A stretch of DNA of 64,000 bases from Streptomyces sp. NBC_00154 (GTDB taxonomy: Bacteria; Actinomycetota; Actinomycetes; Streptomycetales; Streptomycetaceae): the NCBI RefSeq assembly GCF_026342835.1, contig NZ_JAPEMI010000001.1:3416501-3480500 (forward strand). Reading direction: 5' to 3'. The notes under the pieces are model-generated. The model ran no database searches, had not been told where the DNA came from, and saw only the letters and a program-made list of their open reading frames with translations. Positions within the stretch are counted from its first letter, which is position 1; each line of letters begins with the position of its first letter. This document shows positions 24,445-33,134 of the stretch, piece by piece. Both the position numbers and the translations under genes were made by a program.

Positions 24445-25407
24445 CTACCGGTCCGGCTCAGGATCCATGAGCCAGTTGATGAGTTCGGTCGAGAACCCGA
24501 CCGGATCCTCCTCGTGCGGGAAGTGCCCCAGACCATCGAAAAGTCGCCAACGGTACGGCGCTTCGACGTACTCGCCGGACCCCGCCGAACTCCGCGTACG
24601 GACCGCCGGATCCAGCGAACCGTGCAGATGCAGCGTGGGCACCCGCACCGGACGCTTCATCCTGCGGTTGAACTGGATGCCGTCCGGGCGCGCCATGGAC
24701 CGCACCATCCAGCGGTACGGCTCGATCGAGCAGTGCGCCGTCGACGGGATGCACATCGCGCGCCGGTAGACGTCCACCGCCGCGTCGTCGGGGAACTCCG
24801 CCGCCCGCGGCCCCGACCAGTCGCGGATCAGTCGGCCCACCAACGCCGCGTCGTCCGCGACGAGCTGACGCTCAGGCACCCACGGCCGCTGGAAGCCCCA
24901 GATGTACGAGCCCGCCCGGGACTGTGCGAAGTCGGAGAGCATGGAGGACCGCCAACGGCGCGGATGCGGCATCGAGGAGACCACCAGCCGGCGCACCAGC
25001 TTCGGCCGCATCACTGCGGCCGTCCAGGCGAGGTAGCCCCCCATGTCGTGGCCGACCAGCGCCGCGTCCGGCTCGCCGAGCGAGCGGATCACGCCGGTGA
25101 TGTCGAGGGCCAGGTTGGCGGGGTCGTAACCCCGCGGCGTACGGTCGCTGCCGCCCACCCCGCGCAGATCCATCGCGACGGCACGGAAGCCGGCGTCGGC
25201 GAGCGCGGTCAGCTGATGGCGCCAGGTCCACCAGAACTGCGGGAAGCCGTGAAGCAGCAGTACGAGCGGCCCGTCACCCAGCTCGGCGATGTGGAAGCGC
25301 GCCCCGTTGGCCGCCACGTCGCGGTGGGTCCAGGGGCCGTCGAGGCGTACGGGACTGCCTGAGCCGGGGCCTGTGGGGCCGAATGCGCTGGAATCGGGGA
25401 CGGTCAT
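24445..25407 (-). CDS. Alpha/beta hydrolase, epoxide hydrolase-like
   Basis: 320 aa. The oxyanion motif LLHGFPQFWWTW, the nucleophile elbow VGHDMGGY (Asp nucleophile, not Ser) and the C-terminal LFDGLGHFPHEE (catalytic His) are those of soluble epoxide hydrolases and haloalkane dehalogenase relatives. The Asp nucleophile argues for epoxide hydrolysis. Cytoplasmic. Its ATG overlaps the stop of the holin-like gene by 4 nt, so it is co-translated with a membrane protein, and the tail DPEPDR ends before a 415-nt gap. Confidence 0.87.
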   Translation of the reverse strand: MTVPDSSAFGPTGPGSGSPVRLDGPWTHRDVAANGARFHIAELGDGPLVLLLHGFPQFWWTWRHQLTALADAGFRAVAMDLRGVGGSDRTPRGYDPANLALDITGVIRSLGEPDAALVGHDMGGYLAWTAAVMRPKLVRRLVVSSMPHPRRWRSSMLSDFAQSRAGSYIWGFQRPWVPERQLVADDAALVGRLIRDWSGPRAAEFPDDAAVDVYRRAMCIPSTAHCSIEPYRWMVRSMARPDGIQFNRRMKRPVRVPTLHLHGSLDPAVRTRSSAGSGEYVEAPYRWRLFDGLGHFPHEEDPVGFSTELINWLMDPEPDR

Positions 25408-25943
25408 GTGGACGAGCGTGCCACAGCGGACGCCTTGTCCTGGACCGAGGACTTCACCACGGCCTTGTCCGCCGGGGTGCTGACCGAGGCCGTGACGGCC
25501 GGACGGCTCGCACCCGCGGTGACGGCGGGCCGCGGATGCGGCTTGACGCCCTGCAGCACGGCCGCCGTCTGCTTGGCCGACGCGATGGACTTCTCCGGCG
25601 GCTTGACCTTCTTGAACTTGGCGATGGCGATCAGCGCGAGCACGATCGCAAGCAGAATGAACGCGGCGCCCACGATCAGGAACGACCACGCGAGCCCGAG
25701 TCCCAAGTTGTGGATTCCGTACGCCGCCGCGAAGCTCAGCACGGGCAGCGCGAACAGAATCAGCACGCCTGCGACGATGAACGCCACACTGCCGGCCACG
25801 CCCCGCTTGACGTCCTGCCGCACCTCGGCCTTGGCCAGGGCGATCTCGTCGTGCACCAGTGCGGACACCTCGGCGGTCGCCGAGGCGACCAGCTGCCCGA
25901 GACTGCGGTCGGCGCTGCCCGCGTAGTTGCCGGGGTCGCTCAT
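25404..25943 (-). CDS. Phage-holin-like membrane protein (Phage_holin_3_6)
   Basis: 179 aa. A soluble N-terminal helix region (LVASATAEVSALVHDEIALAKAEV, given in part) precedes two adjacent membrane helices (about 52-75 and 83-106), then a basic, Ala/Val/Pro-rich tail with a repeated RPAVTA unit. This family is widespread in actinobacterial chromosomes and is not evidence of a prophage. Co-translated with the epoxide hydrolase-like gene by a 4-nt overlap. Role unknown. Confidence 0.85.
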   Translation of the reverse strand: MSDPGNYAGSADRSLGQLVASATAEVSALVHDEIALAKAEVRQDVKRGVAGSVAFIVAGVLILFALPVLSFAAAYGIHNLGLGLAWSFLIVGAAFILLAIVLALIAIAKFKKVKPPEKSIASAKQTAAVLQGVKPHPRPAVTAGASRPAVTASVSTPADKAVVKSSVQDKASAVARSST

Positions 25944-25988
25944 CCCTGACTCCCTCTTCTGCTCCAGCTCAACACATCTGGTGTCAGA

Positions 25989-27398
25989 TCATGCCGGACT
26001 GTCCGGCTTGCTGCGCGCTGCCCCCGCCAGTTCGGCAAGGCGGCGGTGTTCCGCGGCCTTCTTCTCGTAGATCGCGGCCATCCGAAGGTGGTACGCGGGA
26101 TCGTCCTGCTCGTAGATGTCGGGAACGCCGTCCTGGTCCTCGTCGAGCTCCTCCGCCTCGTAGAGCGTCCGGTATCTGCGTACCCGGAGTTTGAGCAATG
26201 CACCGGAGAACACGGCCGCGATCAGGGAGCCCATCAGCACCGCGGCCTTGATCTCGTTGGTGAGGCCGGCGTTCCCTTCGAACGCGAGCTCGCCGATGAG
26301 CAGCGAGACGGTGAAGCCGATCCCGGCGAGCGCGGCGACCGCGAAGACGTCCGCCCATGCCAGGTCCTTGTTCAGCTCGGCCTTGGTGAAGCGGGCGGCC
26401 AGCCACGTACCGCCGAAGATGCCGATCGTCTTGCCGGCGACGAGCCCCAGTACGACACCGAGCGTCTCGGGCCGGGTGAAGACCCCCGCCAGCGCGTGAC
26501 CGGAGAGCGAGACCCCGGCCGAGAAGAGCGCGAACAGCGGCACGGCGAGACCGGCCGACAGCGGGCGTATCAGGTGTTCGATGTGCTCGCCGGGGGAGTG
26601 CTGCTCGCCCTCGCGCCGGGTGCAGCGCAGCATCAGGCCCATGGCGACACCGGCGATGGTGGCGTGGATGCCGCTGTTGTACATCAGTCCCCAGATGACC
26701 AGGGAGAGCGGTACGTAGACGTACCAGCCGCGCACGTTCTTGCGCAGCAGCAGATAGAAGACGGCGAGGCCGACGACGGCGCCGATGAGCGCCATGAAGT
26801 CGATGTCCTCGGTGAAGAAGACGGCGATGATCAGGATCGCGAAGAGGTCGTCGACGACGGCAAGGGTGAGCAGGAAGGCGCGGAGCGCGGACGGCAGCGA
26901 GGTGCCGATCACCGCGAGGACGGCGAGCGCGAAGGCGATGTCGGTGGCGGTGGGGACGGCCCAGCCGTCCGTGGAACCGCCGCCGACCACAGTCACCAGC
27001 GTGTAGACGATGGCCGGCGCGGCCATGCCGCAGAGCGCGGCGATGACCGGCAGGACGGCCGCCTTGGGGTCGCGCAGGTCACCCGCTACCAGTTCTCGCT
27101 TGAGCTCGACACCCGCGACGAAGAAGAAGATCGCGAGCAGCCCGTCGGCCGCCCAGTGCTGCACGGACAGGTCCAGCCCCAGGGAGTGCGGCCCGAGGTG
27201 GAAGTCGCTGACGGCCCGGTAACTGGACCCGAAAGTGTTCGCCCAGGTCAGCGCGGCCACAGCGGCGACCAGCAGGATGACTCCGCCGACGGTCTCGGTG
27301 CGCAGGGCGTCCGCGAGGTAGTTCCGCTCGGGGAGGGAGAGACGCCCGAGAAAGGTGCGGCGGGAGGGAGAGGGGGGTGTGGGGGCGGGCGCGGCCAC
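25989..27398 (-). CDS. nhaA: Na+/H+ antiporter NhaA with C-terminal extension
   Basis: 469 aa, about 12 membrane helices. The ion-binding aspartate pair is in TLAVVDDLFAIL and the conserved NhaA strings FFFVAGVELKREL and ATDIAFALAV are present. It exchanges Na+ or Li+ for protons. The GTG start at 27398 is chosen for GGAGGT 8 nt upstream; the open frame extends further but without a site. After the last helix there is an extra 75-residue cytoplasmic tail with DEDQDGVPD (419-427), a DxDxDGxxD calcium-loop pattern, and a charged helix. E. coli NhaA (388 aa) lacks it. Confidence 0.93.
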   Translation of the reverse strand: MAAPAPTPPSPSRRTFLGRLSLPERNYLADALRTETVGGVILLVAAVAALTWANTFGSSYRAVSDFHLGPHSLGLDLSVQHWAADGLLAIFFFVAGVELKRELVAGDLRDPKAAVLPVIAALCGMAAPAIVYTLVTVVGGGSTDGWAVPTATDIAFALAVLAVIGTSLPSALRAFLLTLAVVDDLFAILIIAVFFTEDIDFMALIGAVVGLAVFYLLLRKNVRGWYVYVPLSLVIWGLMYNSGIHATIAGVAMGLMLRCTRREGEQHSPGEHIEHLIRPLSAGLAVPLFALFSAGVSLSGHALAGVFTRPETLGVVLGLVAGKTIGIFGGTWLAARFTKAELNKDLAWADVFAVAALAGIGFTVSLLIGELAFEGNAGLTNEIKAAVLMGSLIAAVFSGALLKLRVRRYRTLYEAEELDEDQDGVPDIYEQDDPAYHLRMAAIYEKKAAEHRRLAELAGAARSKPDSPA

Positions 27399-27561
27399 GA
27401 GTGGAGACCTCCGGGTCGGTACGGCAGCAATGGCATGGCTGATGCACTTGCCGACCAGACTTCCCGGCACACCCTGTGGAGATTTTTTGATGAGTTGTTG
27501 ATGCAGCTGCCACTGTACCCGGGGTGTGCGGGGCCGTATGCGGTGATCTTCACTTTAAATG

Positions 27562-27600
27562 CCCGAGGGGCACCCGGCGCGTTGCCGGATGCCCCTCGGG
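27562..27600 (-). terminator. Terminator of the acetyl-CoA synthetase gene
   Basis: 11-bp outer stem CCCGAGGGGCA / TGCCCCTCGGG with an inner CGGC/GCCG pair, 26 nt past the acsA stop on the minus strand, followed there by CATTTAAAG. Confidence 0.8.
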
Positions 27601-27625
27601 GTCGTATCTGCTCGTGCCTGCTGCC

Positions 27626-29581
27626 TCAGTCCTCGGAGGACGACGACGGCAGCTGCGTCTGGATGAGGTCCATGACCGAGGAGTCGGTGAGCGTGGTGAC
27701 ATCACCCAGCTCGCGGTTTTCCGCGACATCGCGCAGCAGGCGGCGCATGATCTTGCCGGAGCGGGTCTTCGGCAGCTCGGCGACCGGCAGGATCCGCCTG
27801 GGCTTGGCGATCGGGCCGAGCGTGGCGCCGACATGGTTGCGCAGATCGGCGACGAGGTTGTCGGAGGCGGACGCCGAACCGCGCAGTATCACGAACGCGA
27901 CAATGGCCTGGCCGGTCGTCTCGTCGGCCGCGCCGACCACAGCGGCCTCGGCTACCGACGGGTGCGACACGAGCGCCGACTCGACCTCGGTGGTCGAGAT
28001 GTTGTGCCCGGACACGAGCATCACGTCGTCGACCCGGCCGAGCAGCCAGATGTCGCCGTCCTCGTCCTTCTTGGCGCCGTCGCCCGCGAAGTACTTGCCC
28101 TCGAAGCGCGACCAGTAGGTGTCGAGGAAGCGCTGGTCGTCGCCCCAGATGGTGCGGAGCATCGACGGCCACGGCTCGGTGAGGACGAGGTAGCCGCCCC
28201 CGCCGTTCGCCACCTCGTTGGCCTCGTCGTCGACGACGGTGGCGGAGATACCGGGCAGGGCGCGCTGGGCCGAACCGGGCTTGGTCTCCGTGACACCGGG
28301 AAGCGGCGAGATCATCATCGCGCCGGTCTCGGTCTGCCACCAGGTGTCCACGATCGGGCACTTGTCGGCGCCGATGTGCTTGCGGTACCAGATCCACGCC
28401 TCGGGGTTGATCGGCTCACCGACCGAACCGAGAATCCGCAGCGACGACAGGTCGAACTTGGCGGGGATGTCGTCGCCCCACTTCATGAACGTACGGATCG
28501 CGGTCGGCGCGGTGTAGAGGATCGTGACGCCGTACTTCTGGATGATCTCCCAGAAGCGCCCCTGGTGAGGGGTGTCGGGCGTGCCCTCGTACATCACCTG
28601 CGTCGCGCCGTTGGCCAGCGGTCCGTACACGATGTACGAGTGTCCGGTCACCCAGCCGATGTCGGCGGTGCACCAGTAGACGTCGGTCTCCGGCTTGAGG
28701 TCGAAGACGGCGTGGTGGGTGTACGCCGCCTGCGTGAGGTAGCCGCCGGAGGTGTGCAGGATGCCCTTCGGCTTACCCGTCGTACCCGAGGTGTAGAGGA
28801 TGAAGAGCGGGTGCTCGGCGTCGAATGCCTCGGGGGCGTGCTCGGCGGACTGGCGGCCGGTGATCTCGTGCCACCAGACGTCGCGGCCCTCGGTCCACGG
28901 GGTGTCCTGGCCGGTGCGCCGCACCACGAGGACATGCTCGACGGTGTCGAGACGGGAGACGGCGTCGTCCACGGCGGGCTTCAGTGCGGACGGCTTGCCG
29001 CGGCGGTAGCCACCGTCGGCGGTGATGACGACCTTGGCGTCCGCGTCCTGGATGCGGGCGGCGATGGCGTCGGCGGAGAAGCCGCCGAAGACCACCGAGT
29101 GCGCGGCGCCGATGCGGGCGCAGGCCAGCATCGCGACGGCGGCCTCGGGGATCATCGGCAGATAGACGGCGACCCGGTCGCCCTTGCCGACGCCGAGCTC
29201 GGCGAGGGCGTTGGCGGCGCGGGAGACCTCGTCCTTCAGTTCCGCATATGTGATTGCGCGGCTGTCGCCGGGCTCGCCCTCGAAGTGGATGGCGACACGG
29301 TCGCCGTGGCCCGCTTCGACGTGACGGTCCACGCAGTTGTACGCGACGTTCAGTTTGCCGTCCGCGAACCACTTGGCGAAGGGCGGGTTGCTCCAGTCGA
29401 GCGTCTCGGTCGGCTCCGTGGCCCAGGTCAGGCGCCGGGCCTGATCGGCCCAGAAGCCCAGCCGGTCCGCCTCGGCCTGCTCGTACGCCTCGGCTGTGAC
29501 GTTGGCGTCGGCGGCCAGATCGGCGGGTGGTGCGAACCGGCGATCTTCCCGAAGCAGATTGGCCAAGCTTTCGTTGCTCAC
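27626..29581 (-). CDS. acsA: Acetyl-CoA synthetase
   Basis: 651 aa from the GTG at 29581, the length I recall for S. coelicolor Acs; the frame is open 14 codons further, but GGGAGA lies just upstream of this GTG. Converts acetate, ATP and CoA to acetyl-CoA. Motifs: P-loop [18 protein letters not shown], the hinge/A8 region [20 protein letters not shown] and the A10 site [11 protein letters not shown], whose Lys is the acetylation switch in Acs enzymes. A DasR-type palindrome lies 85 nt upstream. Single-gene unit with its own terminator. Confidence 0.96.
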   Translation of the reverse strand: MSNESLANLLREDRRFAPPADLAADANVTAEAYEQAEADRLGFWADQARRLTWATEPTETLDWSNPPFAKWFADGKLNVAYNCVDRHVEAGHGDRVAIHFEGEPGDSRAITYAELKDEVSRAANALAELGVGKGDRVAVYLPMIPEAAVAMLACARIGAAHSVVFGGFSADAIAARIQDADAKVVITADGGYRRGKPSALKPAVDDAVSRLDTVEHVLVVRRTGQDTPWTEGRDVWWHEITGRQSAEHAPEAFDAEHPLFILYTSGTTGKPKGILHTSGGYLTQAAYTHHAVFDLKPETDVYWCTADIGWVTGHSYIVYGPLANGATQVMYEGTPDTPHQGRFWEIIQKYGVTILYTAPTAIRTFMKWGDDIPAKFDLSSLRILGSVGEPINPEAWIWYRKHIGADKCPIVDTWWQTETGAMMISPLPGVTETKPGSAQRALPGISATVVDDEANEVANGGGGYLVLTEPWPSMLRTIWGDDQRFLDTYWSRFEGKYFAGDGAKKDEDGDIWLLGRVDDVMLVSGHNISTTEVESALVSHPSVAEAAVVGAADETTGQAIVAFVILRGSASASDNLVADLRNHVGATLGPIAKPRRILPVAELPKTRSGKIMRRLLRDVAENRELGDVTTLTDSSVMDLIQTQLPSSSSED

Positions 29582-29665
29582 GACATCTCCCATTCCCAGG
29601 GTGTCCGTTGTGTCCCGGGGCATAGCTCATCAGGCCAAGGGCCGGGTGACAAGTGTCTGCCGGGA

Positions 29666-29681
29666 ATTGGTTTAGACCTGT
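29666..29681 (-). promoter_or_regulatory. DasR-type (dre-like) site upstream of acsA
   Basis: ATTGGTTTAGACCTGT matches 13 of 16 positions of the DasR palindrome ACTGGTCTAGACCAGT. It sits just upstream of a TTGTCA box (29645-29650, minus strand) in the acsA promoter region. DasR is a GlcNAc-responsive GntR regulator; this would link aminosugar catabolism to acetate activation. Binding is inferred. Confidence 0.5.
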
Positions 29682-29736
29682 GTTTCGTGTATGGAGGAAC
29701 GACCACAAGGTCTCACGGACCCAAGGCGCAAGTGGT

Positions 29737-32433
29737 TCAGGCGCTCGTACGTTCCAACTCGCCGGAACCAGAGGGATCGGCAGGGTCCCCCGCCGCGGCG
29801 GGGGCGGAAACAGCTGCGTGATCACCGGGATCACTGAGACCGGTGGGGTCACTGAGGTCGGTGATGTCGTACGGGTGGGCGTGGTTAGGGTCGCCGGGGC
29901 CCACCCGCTCGAAGACCTCGTCGATCCCGCTACCGGCGCTCGCGCCCTCGGCCAGCAGATACGCCTGCGCCTCGCCGACGTGGAAGTACATCCCGTGCAA
30001 TTGGAGTGCACCCTCGGCGAGTCTCCGCGCCACCGATCCATGGGCCCGCAGATGGTCCAACTGCTGGACCACATTGGAGAGGCAGAGCTGCTCCACCTCG
30101 TCGGCGGGCAGCCGGCCGGAGATCCGTGCCCAGGCATGATGCCGGGACCTCATCCGTTCCAGGCTCGGCAGGCCGTGCCGCAGCCAGCGCCACAGGGACG
30201 TCTGCGGGGCGTCCGGCCCGGTGCTCATCAGCGCCTGCATCGCGCCGCAGCCGGAGTGGCCGCAGACGGTGATGGACTCGACCTTGAGCACATCCACCGC
30301 GTACTCGATCGCGGCGCCCACCGAGTCGTCACCGGCCTCCGCGCCCGGCGGGGGCACGAGGTTGCCGACGTTCCGAACGGTGAACAGGTCGCCCGGGCCG
30401 CTCGCCGTGATCATGCTGGTGACCAGGCGGGAGTCCGCGCAGGTGATGAAGAGCTGGGAGGGACGCTGACCCTCGCGGGCCAGCCGGGCCAGCTCGTCGC
30501 GCACCAGCGGAGCCGTATTGCGCTGGAACGAACTGAGCCCGCTGGCCAGCCGGTGCGCGCCGGTCCGGCGCGGAACGGCGGCTCCGTCGCCGGGGGTGTC
30601 GAACCCGCCGGTGGGGCCGGCGGTGGCGGCATTGACGCCCGGGGCGTCGGCCTCGGCGCGGCCTGAGCCCGTGGGCCCCTGGACGGCGGTGGGGTGTTCG
30701 CCGGAGGGGGAAGCCACCCAGGTGGCGGCGGCACGGCGGGTGTCGACCGGCCGGCCGGGCCGGTCGTGGCAGTGGTGGTTGCGCCACGGTGTCCAGGGGC
30801 GGCAGCAGGAGTGGGCCGCCGAGGCAGGCTCGGCGATCCGGCCACCGGATCTGCCGGTGAAAACGACCCGGCCGCCCTGCGCGGTCTGGGCATCGCTCCA
30901 GTGCTGGATCGTCTCGTACGCCGCGTGGTCCATGAAGAATCCGTCCAACTCGACCACCGCGTCCCCGCCTCGGGGCAACTGGCCGAGCGCCCGGCTGAGC
31001 CGTGGCACCGCGAGGAACGTCAGCTGCCCTCGTACGACCACCAGATGCTGGCCGTTCTGATCGGTCACCGTGATCCTGGTGCGGGACAGCCGGTGCAGGG
31101 CGACAGCCACGGCCACGGCGATGCCGATGGCCACACCCTCCAGCACACCGAAGAGCACCACACCGGTGATCGTCGCCCCGTACACCAGGAATTCGCGGTG
31201 CCTGTGGACATTGCGGATGTGGGCGAAGCTCACCATCTGGAAGCCGACCACCATCACCAGAGCGGCGAGTGCGGCCAGCGGGATCCACTCCAGGGCCGTG
31301 ACCAGCAGTCCGGCGGCGAGCAGCACCCAGACGCCGTGCAGCACGGTGGCGGCTCGGCCGGTGGCCCCGGCCCGTACGTTCGCCGAACTCCGCACCGCGC
31401 CACCGGACACCGGCAGTCCGCCGAGCAGCCCGGACAGTACGTTGGCGATGCCCTGGCCGCGCAGTTCGCGGTCGAGATCGGAGCGCTGGACCGGCGGGGC
31501 GGCCGGGGCAGGAGTGGCGGAATCGGCGGTTCGCCCGCCGGCGCGGTCGGCGGTCAGCTTGTCCACCGCCACTGCGGCGAGCAGCGATTCGAGGCTGGCC
31601 ACCAGCAGCACCGTGAACACGGCGGTGGCCAGGGCCAGGACGGGGCCCTGCGGCAGCTCGGGCAGGGCGTGCGAGCGCCAGGAGGGCAGGTCGACCCGGG
31701 CGATCCCGGGAGCTGCGACCGCTGCCACCGCCGTTGCGATCGCCACCGAGGCGAGGGCGGCAGGCAGCCGTCGCACCGCTCGCCCGATCCGCCCGGGGAG
31801 CCGCGGCCACACCACCAGTACGGTGATGGTCAGTGCACCGATCAGCGGTGCGGCCGGACTCGACCGGCCCAACTGCTCCGGAAGTGCCAGGGCGTTGGCG
31901 GCCGCCGAGCTCAGGGGTGAGCCGCCGAGCACGATGTGCAACTGGGCGAGCGCGATGGCCACGCCGATACCGGCGAGGGTGCCGTGCACGATGGCGGGGC
32001 TGACAGCGAGGGCGCCGCGCGCCGCTCGCAGCGAGCCCAGCAGGATCTGCAGAAGTCCGGCGCCGATGGTGATCGCGCAGGTGGTGCGCCAGCCGTAGAT
32101 CTGGATCAACTCGGCTGTGACCACGGTCAGACCGGCGGACGGGCCGCTGACCTGGAGGGGAGTGCCGCCGAGCAGTCCGGCGACGATGCCGCCGACCGCG
32201 GCGGAGATGAGTCCGGCTTCCAACGGGGCGTCCATGGCGACGGCCAGGCCGAGCGACATGGGGACGGCGATGAGAAAGACAGTGATCGATGCGGACAGGT
32301 CGGCGCCCGCGATGCGGAATCGCCCGCCGCGGCGCGGCGGTGGCGGGCTGTGAGGGCGCTTGATTCCCGAGGCGCGGGAAGGCGGCGAACTGCGGGCTGT
32401 GTGGTCATGACGGATGCGGACGCAAGCAGACAT
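29737..32433 (-). CDS. SulP anion transporter fused to STAS and beta-carbonic anhydrase
   Basis: 898 aa. N-terminal SulP transporter (about 45-430, ten or more helices, starting GADLSASITVFLIAVPMSLG), then a STAS domain (about 450-545), a Gly/Ala/Pro-rich linker of about 90 residues, and a C-terminal beta-carbonic anhydrase (about 640-840). Zinc ligands are in ITCADSRLV (Cys, Asp) and CGHSGCGAM (His, Cys). Predicted role: bicarbonate (or sulphate) uptake coupled to CO2/bicarbonate interconversion at the membrane. ATG at 32433 with GGAGGAG 8 nt upstream. The fused architecture is known in actinobacteria. Confidence 0.9.
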   Translation of the reverse strand: MSACVRIRHDHTARSSPPSRASGIKRPHSPPPPRRGGRFRIAGADLSASITVFLIAVPMSLGLAVAMDAPLEAGLISAAVGGIVAGLLGGTPLQVSGPSAGLTVVTAELIQIYGWRTTCAITIGAGLLQILLGSLRAARGALAVSPAIVHGTLAGIGVAIALAQLHIVLGGSPLSSAAANALALPEQLGRSSPAAPLIGALTITVLVVWPRLPGRIGRAVRRLPAALASVAIATAVAAVAAPGIARVDLPSWRSHALPELPQGPVLALATAVFTVLLVASLESLLAAVAVDKLTADRAGGRTADSATPAPAAPPVQRSDLDRELRGQGIANVLSGLLGGLPVSGGAVRSSANVRAGATGRAATVLHGVWVLLAAGLLVTALEWIPLAALAALVMVVGFQMVSFAHIRNVHRHREFLVYGATITGVVLFGVLEGVAIGIAVAVAVALHRLSRTRITVTDQNGQHLVVVRGQLTFLAVPRLSRALGQLPRGGDAVVELDGFFMDHAAYETIQHWSDAQTAQGGRVVFTGRSGGRIAEPASAAHSCCRPWTPWRNHHCHDRPGRPVDTRRAAATWVASPSGEHPTAVQGPTGSGRAEADAPGVNAATAGPTGGFDTPGDGAAVPRRTGAHRLASGLSSFQRNTAPLVRDELARLAREGQRPSQLFITCADSRLVTSMITASGPGDLFTVRNVGNLVPPPGAEAGDDSVGAAIEYAVDVLKVESITVCGHSGCGAMQALMSTGPDAPQTSLWRWLRHGLPSLERMRSRHHAWARISGRLPADEVEQLCLSNVVQQLDHLRAHGSVARRLAEGALQLHGMYFHVGEAQAYLLAEGASAGSGIDEVFERVGPGDPNHAHPYDITDLSDPTGLSDPGDHAAVSAPAAAGDPADPSGSGELERTSA

Positions 32434-32587
32434 GTTCCCGTCTCCTCCGGGGCAGCGCGGTCGCGGAACGTGGGGACGCGGCCGTGGGTCACGGCGTGCA
32501 GCGGCGGGATTTCTCAACTCTCGGTAAATGAATCGTAATGGAGAGTAAAGATTTACGTCCATGATTCAGGGCAAACGGGCCATTGGA

Positions 32588-32603
32588 TCACTCATTCAAG
32601 TGA
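32588..32603. promoter_or_regulatory. Inverted repeat upstream of the SulP fusion
   Basis: TCACT-N6-AGTGA in an AT-rich stretch 155 nt upstream of the transporter start. The half-sites are in the opposite order to a BldD site, so BldD is not suggested. Confidence 0.3.
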
Positions 32604-32721
32604 ATAGTCAGCTTTTTTGCATGGTCTGTCATGCGGATGTTTTCAGGGCCGCATGCGACCTCGGCCGCGCTGCGTCGGCAGATTTCGTACAAATTATCCG
32701 AAAAGGAAGAGAGTGGGGCCG

Positions 32722-32935
32722 ATGACGGCCGCCGCGAAAGGGGATGCCGGGCCCGAGTGGAACGCGCCCGCCCCCGGCGTCGCTTCTGCCTCACCGGCGA
32801 CGGCTCCACCACATCTTCACCGAAAGTCGGCCGAAGCGGCTCCGGCCGGAGCGCCTGTCGCCTGGTCAGAAGCTGCCGCAGTGCGTGGTGTTCTCCTGGG
32901 ACGGCGCCGGCGAGGGCACGCTCGGCGGCGGCGAG
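32722..32935 (+). pseudogene. Decayed polysaccharide deacetylase gene, N-terminal remnant
   Basis: ATG at 32722 follows GGAAGAGAG and reads MTAAAKGDAGPEWNAPAP. The frame then appears to shift (around 32750-32800) to one reading RPKRLRPERLSPGQKLPQ and CVVFSWDGAGEG. That second string is like the first beta strand of the NodB deacetylase domain of Streptomyces proteins (VVFSWDGAGE). After 32935 all frames become repetitive G/R/A/P sequence with no NodB His motif. About 200 nt of unassigned sequence follows before the CooC-type gene. I believe a deacetylase gene was lost here. Confidence 0.4.
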
Positions 32936-33134
32936 GCGCCGCGGGGAGGGGCGGGCGGCCCGCCTCGCCCCCGGGCCCCGGGGCGGTCCGACGGGAAGCG
33001 GGCAGAGCGCCAGAGGTGTCCGGCCCCCGTCACCGCGCCGGTCGCCGAGTCGTGGGCGACCGGTTGGATCGCAGGTCAGGGACCGGGTGGATCAAGGAAC
33101 CGAGTGATGGAGGGGGTGCGGCGTCGCAACCCGT

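Noticed and set aside
25404..25943. Phage holin-like gene as evidence of a prophage
   Set aside because: The family is a common chromosomal membrane protein in actinobacteria, and no other phage gene (integrase, terminase, portal, lysin) is nearby.
32588..32603. BldD site upstream of the SulP fusion
   Set aside because: The half-sites TCACT and AGTGA are in reverse order to the BldD consensus.
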